Shown here one piece after another: positions 24,884 to 28,059 of a stretch of DNA of 28,059 nt. Numbering within the stretch: position 1 is the stretch's first letter; every line of letters begins with the position of its first letter. Origin of the DNA: CAZAQV01 sp964487255 (GTDB taxonomy: Bacteria; Myxococcota_A; Polyangia; Polyangiales; CAZAQV01); assembly GCA_964487255.1 (NCBI GenBank), contig CAZAQV010000043.1, positions 1 through 28,059 on the forward strand. Reading direction: 5' to 3'. Below the pieces are notes generated by a model. The model was not told where the DNA came from and made no database searches. It saw only the letters and a program-made list of their open reading frames with translations. Both the position numbers and the translations under genes were made by a program.

Positions 24884-25032
24884 CAGATGGTGCAGATGTC
24901 GGAGGCCCCCTCCGCGTCGGCGAACACCCGATTGGGTGGGCGGTCGCCTTCGTCGGGTTCTGCGGCTACGGCACGGGCTATGGCCGCGTCGAGATTCTCC
25001 TGCCGACGCTCCTTGGGGTTTCGTAGACTCAT
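24883..25032 (-). CDS. 49-residue hypothetical protein, first gene of helicase/GHKL/PLD operon
   Basis: A short ORF from the ATG at 25032 to the TGA that shares one base with the helicase ATG (TGATG). It encodes 49 residues: a charged N-terminal helix (LRNPKERRQENLDAAIARAV), an acidic/Pro segment and a C-terminal ICTI. No family recognised. Coupling to the helicase and GC-ending codons argue that it is real. It could be a structural subunit, a regulator, or simply a leader peptide that sets helicase translation. Confidence 0.55.
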   Translation of the reverse strand: MSLRNPKERRQENLDAAIARAVAAEPDEGDRPPNRVFADAEGASDICTI

Positions 25033-25410
25033 CCGTTGGACTCAGGTGTGGGCTGCGCCGTGGACGGCCCGTTCAGTATAGTCGGCTTTCCTGGGCTCGC
25101 TGGGTCCGATGAGGATCCCTTGTTCAGTTGCGGCCCACCGGTCGAACACTTCGGGTCCGGCTCGGCGAGCCCGACCCACTCCGGCTGGGTCTGAGAAATG
25201 GAGGAGCAGCTCGATCGTGAGCGCCGCTCGTAGTAGGAAATCCAGCCACCCTTTCAGCCTCAGATTCAACGTAGGCTGCGGTCTATGACCGGACAAGGAG
25301 GAAGCCGGCAGAGGGGTTGGGAACTCCAATCTGGATAAGGACGTGTTGCGACGGCCTGGCCCGGCGGGGTAAGGGGTGTCGGAGACGATCCACCCCTCGC
25401 TCCATCCAAT
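25033..25410. other. Junction region, no recognisable gene
   Basis: About 380 bp between the 49-codon gene and the point where the DUF429-like sequence stops making sense. The frame of the truncated gene stays open through it on the minus strand (ending at 25042), with residues such as WLDFLLRAALTIELLLHF and GPEVFDRWAATEQG, but I recognise no family. It could be the tail of a gene brought in with the island. It contains the TATACT box noted separately. Confidence 0.4.
25075..25080 (-). promoter_or_regulatory. Candidate -10 box, helicase/GHKL/PLD operon
   Basis: TATACT on the minus strand, 42 bases before the 49-codon gene. It is the best -10 match near this operon, but no TTGACA-like -35 at 16-18 bp and no TGTCAC element at the spacing seen elsewhere in the island. 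The operon therefore appears not to share the PafBC-type promoter. Confidence 0.3.
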
Positions 25411-25536
25411 CCGACCGCTCTCCAGCCGGGTCATCCCACCGTCCACGACCTCGGCCAGCCAGATCTTCTTCCGGGCCCCCGACTTCGCGCCGGACCAGTC
25501 GACGGCGAGGACGCGGATGGGGGATGGGGCGGGCAT
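25411..25536 (-). pseudogene. Truncated DUF429-like protein gene, 5' end only
   Basis: From the ATG at 25536, the first 42 residues (RVLAVDWSGAKSG, KKIWLAEVVDGG, RLESGR) match the start of DUF429-type proteins, an RNase H-like fold with the DWSGA motif. After about GR at 25411 the family pattern (normally followed by an R/E-rich segment and a full domain of over 200 residues) is lost, although the frame remains open to 25042. I read this as a gene whose 3' part was replaced when the island arrived. A TGTCAC-N10-CAGATT site lies 39 bp upstream, so the stub retains its promoter. Alternatively it is a short chimeric ORF that is still translated. Confidence 0.6.
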
Positions 25537-25574
25537 GTGGGGGGCCGGGTATGGTGAGCGGAGGGTGAGCGACC

Positions 25575-25596
25575 AATCTGTGGCTGGGGTGTGACA
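25575..25596 (-). promoter_or_regulatory. PafBC-type promoter candidate, DUF429-like stub
   Basis: On the minus strand TGTCAC (25596-25591), 10 bases beginning ACCCC, then CAGATT (25580-25575). Spacing is as in the other four sites. It lies on the flank side of the island, so the motif is not restricted to the transferred genes; this weakens a purely island-specific reading and fits a host regulon. Confidence 0.4.
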
Positions 25597-25711
25597 CAGC
25601 TTAGGGCGGGTACGGTGCGCCGGGCCAGCGGGCGGGGAGGGGAAGGCGATGGCGCCCGGTCCATCCGCGGCGTATCCTCCAATCCCGTCCCCCCCCGGTG
25701 CAGAGGTCGAC

Positions 25712-26305
25712 ATGGATGCATCGCCCGATCCCCAGGAGCGTTCCCGGTCCCTGACCGTTGTTCAGCGGACCGTCGCGAACCTCGACGACGAGCAGCGTCG
25801 GGAGCTGTATCGCTGGGCCCGCCAGATGCAGCAGGTCCGGACTTCGGGCCGGCGTCGGCTCGCCCGGGCCGTGACGGCGGTGCGCCTCACCGCTGGACGG
25901 GAGGTGGTCCTCCCCATCCCCGAGCAGCTCAAGGAGCAGCTCGTCAAGGCGGGCGTGAGGTCGAAGCGGCTTCTCTGGGACGAGCGCAGCTGGGCCAGTC
26001 GCCTGGCCCTCGGCGGCGCGGCGCTGGCGGGGGCGGCCAGCACGCAGGGTGCGGGGATCGCGGCCTTCGGCGGCGCCGTCGGGGTCCCGCTTTGGTTGCT
26101 CACGAGCTCCGGTGGGGCGGCGCTGGGTACGCTGATCGACGAGCTGGAGAAGTTCCTCGATCACGAGGACGTCGAGGAGATCCAGGAGGCGGAGTGGGAG
26201 GTGGTGGACCGGTTGCTTGACCGAGGGCCCGGGGCACTCCAGTCCGGCGAGCAGCCGCTCCCGGGATCGAGACTCCCGGGCCCCGACCAGCCTGACGGCC
26301 CCTAG
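25712..26305 (+). CDS. Hypothetical protein with Gly/Ala-rich hydrophobic segment
   Basis: 197 residues from the ATG at 25712, chosen for the AGAGGT five bases upstream; an in-frame ATG at 25649 would add a Pro-rich stretch that looks non-coding. Residues 15-90 are charged and helical. Residues 98-141 (ALGGAALAGAAS, GIAAFGGAVGVPLWLLTSSGGAALG) form one or two small-residue hydrophobic helices of the glycine-zipper kind. They are followed by an acidic helix (IDELEKFLDHEDVEEIQEAE). It may be a membrane-associated or pore-like protein; no family recognised. It ends 5 bp before the HEPN-containing gene, so the two are probably one operon. Confidence 0.7.
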   Translation: MDASPDPQERSRSLTVVQRTVANLDDEQRRELYRWARQMQQVRTSGRRRLARAVTAVRLTAGREVVLPIPEQLKEQLVKAGVRSKRLLWDERSWASRLALGGAALAGAASTQGAGIAAFGGAVGVPLWLLTSSGGAALGTLIDELEKFLDHEDVEEIQEAEWEVVDRLLDRGPGALQSGEQPLPGSRLPGPDQPDGP

Positions 26306-26310
26306 GCCCC

Positions 26311-27483
26311 ATGTCCCGCCACCTCCTCACCGTCTGGAACCCCTCCTACTCCGACGACGCCCTGGACCAGCACCTCAGGGTCCTGGTCGAGTGGGCGCGC
26401 CGGCACCGGGACGGGGAGGCGAAGTGGGACGATGTCTACGTCTGGTGGGCCAAGCTCCGCAGCGAGAACCGGGAGCAGGCGCTGCCGCATCTGGACGACG
26501 TCCTGGCGCTGGACGCGCAGACCCAGTCGGAGGAGACCCACCTCTACCTGACTGACTACCGGTCCCTCTACGTGGCCTGGCTCGGCGAGGTCACGGGGGA
26601 CGACGTGCGGCAGGACGGCGAGAGGGACCACATGCCCGCCTACTACTCCGAGCGGTTCGGGGACCACGAGGTGGACGCCTGGTTCCGGCTCTTCGACCTC
26701 CGGCGGATCGTGGCCGACGACGCGCCCGAGACCATCCGCCAGCTCCGGACCCTCCGCAACACGCGCTACCACGGCAAGCCGGTCTCGCTCTACGGGGGCA
26801 TCGTCGACCTCCCCCTCATCGTCACCCGCTCCCCCCGCACCTTCTGGTTCCGGGACCGGGAGGCCCTCACCGGTGGCGCCCTCTGGGCCGAGCGGGAGGC
26901 CGCGGGCCGGAGCGACGTGGTGCGCCTCAACGCCGAGCTCCGGGACAACATGTTCGGCCGCGAGGTCTGGGCCGGCTTTGAGCCGGGCACGCGGTCCTTC
27001 CTGGCCTCGGCCGAGGCGGTCTTCCGCGCCCGCCGCGGGGACGCCGCCTTCGACCTCTCCGGGGCGGCCGTGGAGTACGTGAAGGCGGTGGAGGTGGAGG
27101 TGAACGCGCTGGTCTTCGAGGCCGCGCGCCGGGGCGTGGCCGGGTGGGACGCCTCCGACCGGCTGGTGCGCATCGAGGGAAGCTCCGTGGACCTGTCCGG
27201 CCAGGTTCCCCACCAGAGCGTGGGCTCGCTCCTTCACCTCCTGGAGCGCTCCGGCGAGGTGAAGCGGGCGCTGCGCACGACCTTCCCCGCGCCGGACGAT
27301 CAGGCCTTCCTCCTGGACGAGCTACCCGGCGCCCTTCGGACCCTGCGGGACCTGCGCAATCCGGCCGCCCATTCCCAGATGGTGGCCGCCCGGGCCCTCG
27401 AGCCGGTCCGGGACCACCTCCTGGGCGTGGGCCGGGCGGGGCTTCTGAGCCGGGTGGGCCGGTTGCGCAACGGGAAGGGCTGA
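26311..27483 (+). CDS. Hypothetical protein with C-terminal HEPN-like motif
   Basis: 390 residues, not assigned to a named family. The N-terminal half (LLTVWNPSYSDDALDQHLRVLVEWARR, YVWWAKLRSENR) looks like an uncharacterised domain; aromatic-rich stretches YRSLYVAWLGEV and VDAWFRLFDLRRI follow. The C-terminal 130 residues are helical and contain LRDLRNPAAHSQ, where R349-N-x3-H354 matches the RX4-6H signature of HEPN domains, with the frequent N after R. HEPN proteins are often metal-independent RNases, though many are inactive and serve as binding modules. It is co-directional with the Gly/Ala-rich gene and convergent with the SF1 helicase (19 bp between stops). HEPN next to a UPF1-like helicase hints at an RNA-directed defence role, which is speculation. 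Confidence 0.75.
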   Translation: MSRHLLTVWNPSYSDDALDQHLRVLVEWARRHRDGEAKWDDVYVWWAKLRSENREQALPHLDDVLALDAQTQSEETHLYLTDYRSLYVAWLGEVTGDDVRQDGERDHMPAYYSERFGDHEVDAWFRLFDLRRIVADDAPETIRQLRTLRNTRYHGKPVSLYGGIVDLPLIVTRSPRTFWFRDREALTGGALWAEREAAGRSDVVRLNAELRDNMFGREVWAGFEPGTRSFLASAEAVFRARRGDAAFDLSGAAVEYVKAVEVEVNALVFEAARRGVAGWDASDRLVRIEGSSVDLSGQVPHQSVGSLLHLLERSGEVKRALRTTFPAPDDQAFLLDELPGALRTLRDLRNPAAHSQMVAARALEPVRDHLLGVGRAGLLSRVGRLRNGKG

Positions 27484-27509
27484 CCCCCTCCCGGGGACGT
27501 CTTCAGCCC
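27477..27509. terminator. Nested hairpin between convergent genes
   Basis: GGGCTGA (27477-27483) pairs with TCAGCCC (27503-27509), and inside it CCCC pairs with GGGG (27493-27496) around TCCC. The outer arms contain the stop codons of both convergent genes. No T-tract on either side, so if it terminates transcription it does so weakly or with Rho. It is symmetric and could serve both strands. Confidence 0.4.
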
Positions 27510-28059
27510 CCTGCTGTCGCGTCTCCTGGCTCCACCCCCGCCATCTCCCCGAACCGGCAGAAGCCGTTGGCCAGCAGCATCTGCCGCACCGAGCGGCAGT
27601 CGGGGGCGTACAGCGCCGGGGAGCCCACGGCCACGGCCAGGCACCTGGCCCGGGAGGTGGCCACGTTGAGCCGGTTGGGGCTGTACACGAACTCCATGCC
27701 CCGGGGGGCGTCCTCGGCGGTGGAGGTGGCGGTGGAGTAGATCACGACGGGCGCTTCCTGGCCCTGGAACTTGTCCACGGTCCCGACCGGTGCGCCGTCG
27801 GGGAGCGCGGCCCGCAGCGCCGAGACCTGGGCGTTGTACGGCGCCACGACCAGGATGTCCGAGACGCCGAGGTCGTGGGGCTCGCCGTCGGCATCCACCC
27901 ACCGGGCGTCGCTCGCCAGCACCCGGTCCACCAGCTCCGCCACCGCCCGCACCTCCTCGGCCGATTCGCTGGTGTTGCCCTCGTGCGCCACGCCCACGAA
28001 GCGCAGCCCGGTGCCGTCGAGGGTCCCGGTCCCGTCCACCCGCTGCCGCTCCCGTCCGT
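27503..28059 (-). CDS. SF1 UPF1/DNA2-like helicase, C-terminal part (partial)
   Basis: The 5' end is beyond the window; 185 codons are visible, open to the edge. Conserved C-terminal helicase pieces: DILVVAPYNAQVSALRAALP, VGTVDKFQGQEAPVVIYS (motif V), MEFVYSPNRLNVATSRAR (motif VI) and a final FCRFGEMA tail. This combination is typical of DNA2/NAM7/UPF1-group helicases, including those fused to a RecB-type nuclease (TM0106-like); the fusion cannot be checked here. It reads toward the HEPN gene. The very GC-rich composition matches the left flank, so it is probably resident chromosome rather than island. Confidence 0.85.
   Translation of the reverse strand, partial: GRERQRVDGTGTLDGTGLRFVGVAHEGNTSESAEEVRAVAELVDRVLASDARWVDADGEPHDLGVSDILVVAPYNAQVSALRAALPDGAPVGTVDKFQGQEAPVVIYSTATSTAEDAPRGMEFVYSPNRLNVATSRARCLAVAVGSPALYAPDCRSVRQMLLANGFCRFGEMAGVEPGDATAGG

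Noticed and set aside
3149..25032. DISARM or Dpd (7-deazaguanine) system, suggested by SNF2 and PLD genes
   Set aside because: No DUF1998 protein, DNA methyltransferase or TGT-like DpdA gene is seen; shared helicase and PLD families alone are not diagnostic.
1..28059. CRISPR arrays, tRNA or rRNA genes, insertion sequences
   Set aside because: No regularly spaced repeats, no cloverleaf sequence and no transposase-like protein were found by reading both strands.

Overview
This window is GC-rich bacterial DNA with no rRNA, tRNA, CRISPR array, integrase or transposase that I can recognise. The flanks (about 1-2.9 kb and 25.4-28.1 kb) are extremely GC-rich, while the middle 22 kb is visibly lower in GC, lowest in the cysteine desulfurase gene and the gap after it. 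Paired WYL regulators, frequent GTG starts and few Shine-Dalgarno sequences would fit Gemmatimonadota or Actinomycetota. I cannot fix the phylum; Gemmatimonadota is only a guess.

Layout. (1) 1-2.9 kb, minus strand: a DUF2442/DUF4160 gene pair lies between two copies of a 43-bp direct repeat that is also the 3' end of the next gene. It is followed by two overlapping WYL-domain transcription factor genes of the PafB/PafC type. (2) 3.1-10.9 kb, plus strand: a SNF2/RapA-type helicase, an Hsp70/actin-fold ATPase, and a UvrD-like helicase that carries an N-terminal membrane helix, an inserted candidate PD-(D/E)XK nuclease and C-terminal topoisomerase-type zinc fingers. (3) 11.0-12.5 kb: a candidate PD-(D/E)XK nuclease overlapping an endonuclease/exonuclease/phosphatase (EEP) gene. 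(4) 12.7-19.4 kb: an overlapping operon of XRE-type regulator, sspB (DUF4007), sspC (ATPase), sspD (PAPS-reductase-like) and sspA (cysteine desulfurase), the single-strand DNA phosphorothioation (PT) machinery. (5) 19.4-20.2 kb: a low-GC gap and a small Cys-rich protein gene. (6) 20.2-25.0 kb, minus strand: a coupled operon of a 49-aa protein, an SF2 helicase, a MORC-like GHKL ATPase and a phospholipase D-fold nuclease. (7) 25.0-28.1 kb: a truncated DUF429-like gene marking the likely right edge of the island, a Gly/Ala-rich hypothetical protein, a 390-aa protein with a C-terminal HEPN-like motif, and the C-terminus of an SF1 (UPF1/DNA2-like) helicase cut by the window edge.

Interpretation. 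The core is an Ssp-type phosphorothioation defence locus, with the modification genes in the middle and two multi-gene candidate effector modules on either side, plus a nuclease pair. I see no SspE-like gene, so one or both flanking modules are the likely restriction side. A second theme is regulatory. Five divergent or intergenic sites share TGTCAC-N10-(T/C)AnnnT with exact spacing (one has CGTCAC). This has the geometry described for PafBC-dependent (RecA-independent DNA-damage) promoters in mycobacteria. The sites precede the WYL pair itself, the SNF2 operon, the nuclease pair, the PT operon and the truncated flank gene. This suggests, but does not prove, that the WYL pair controls the island.
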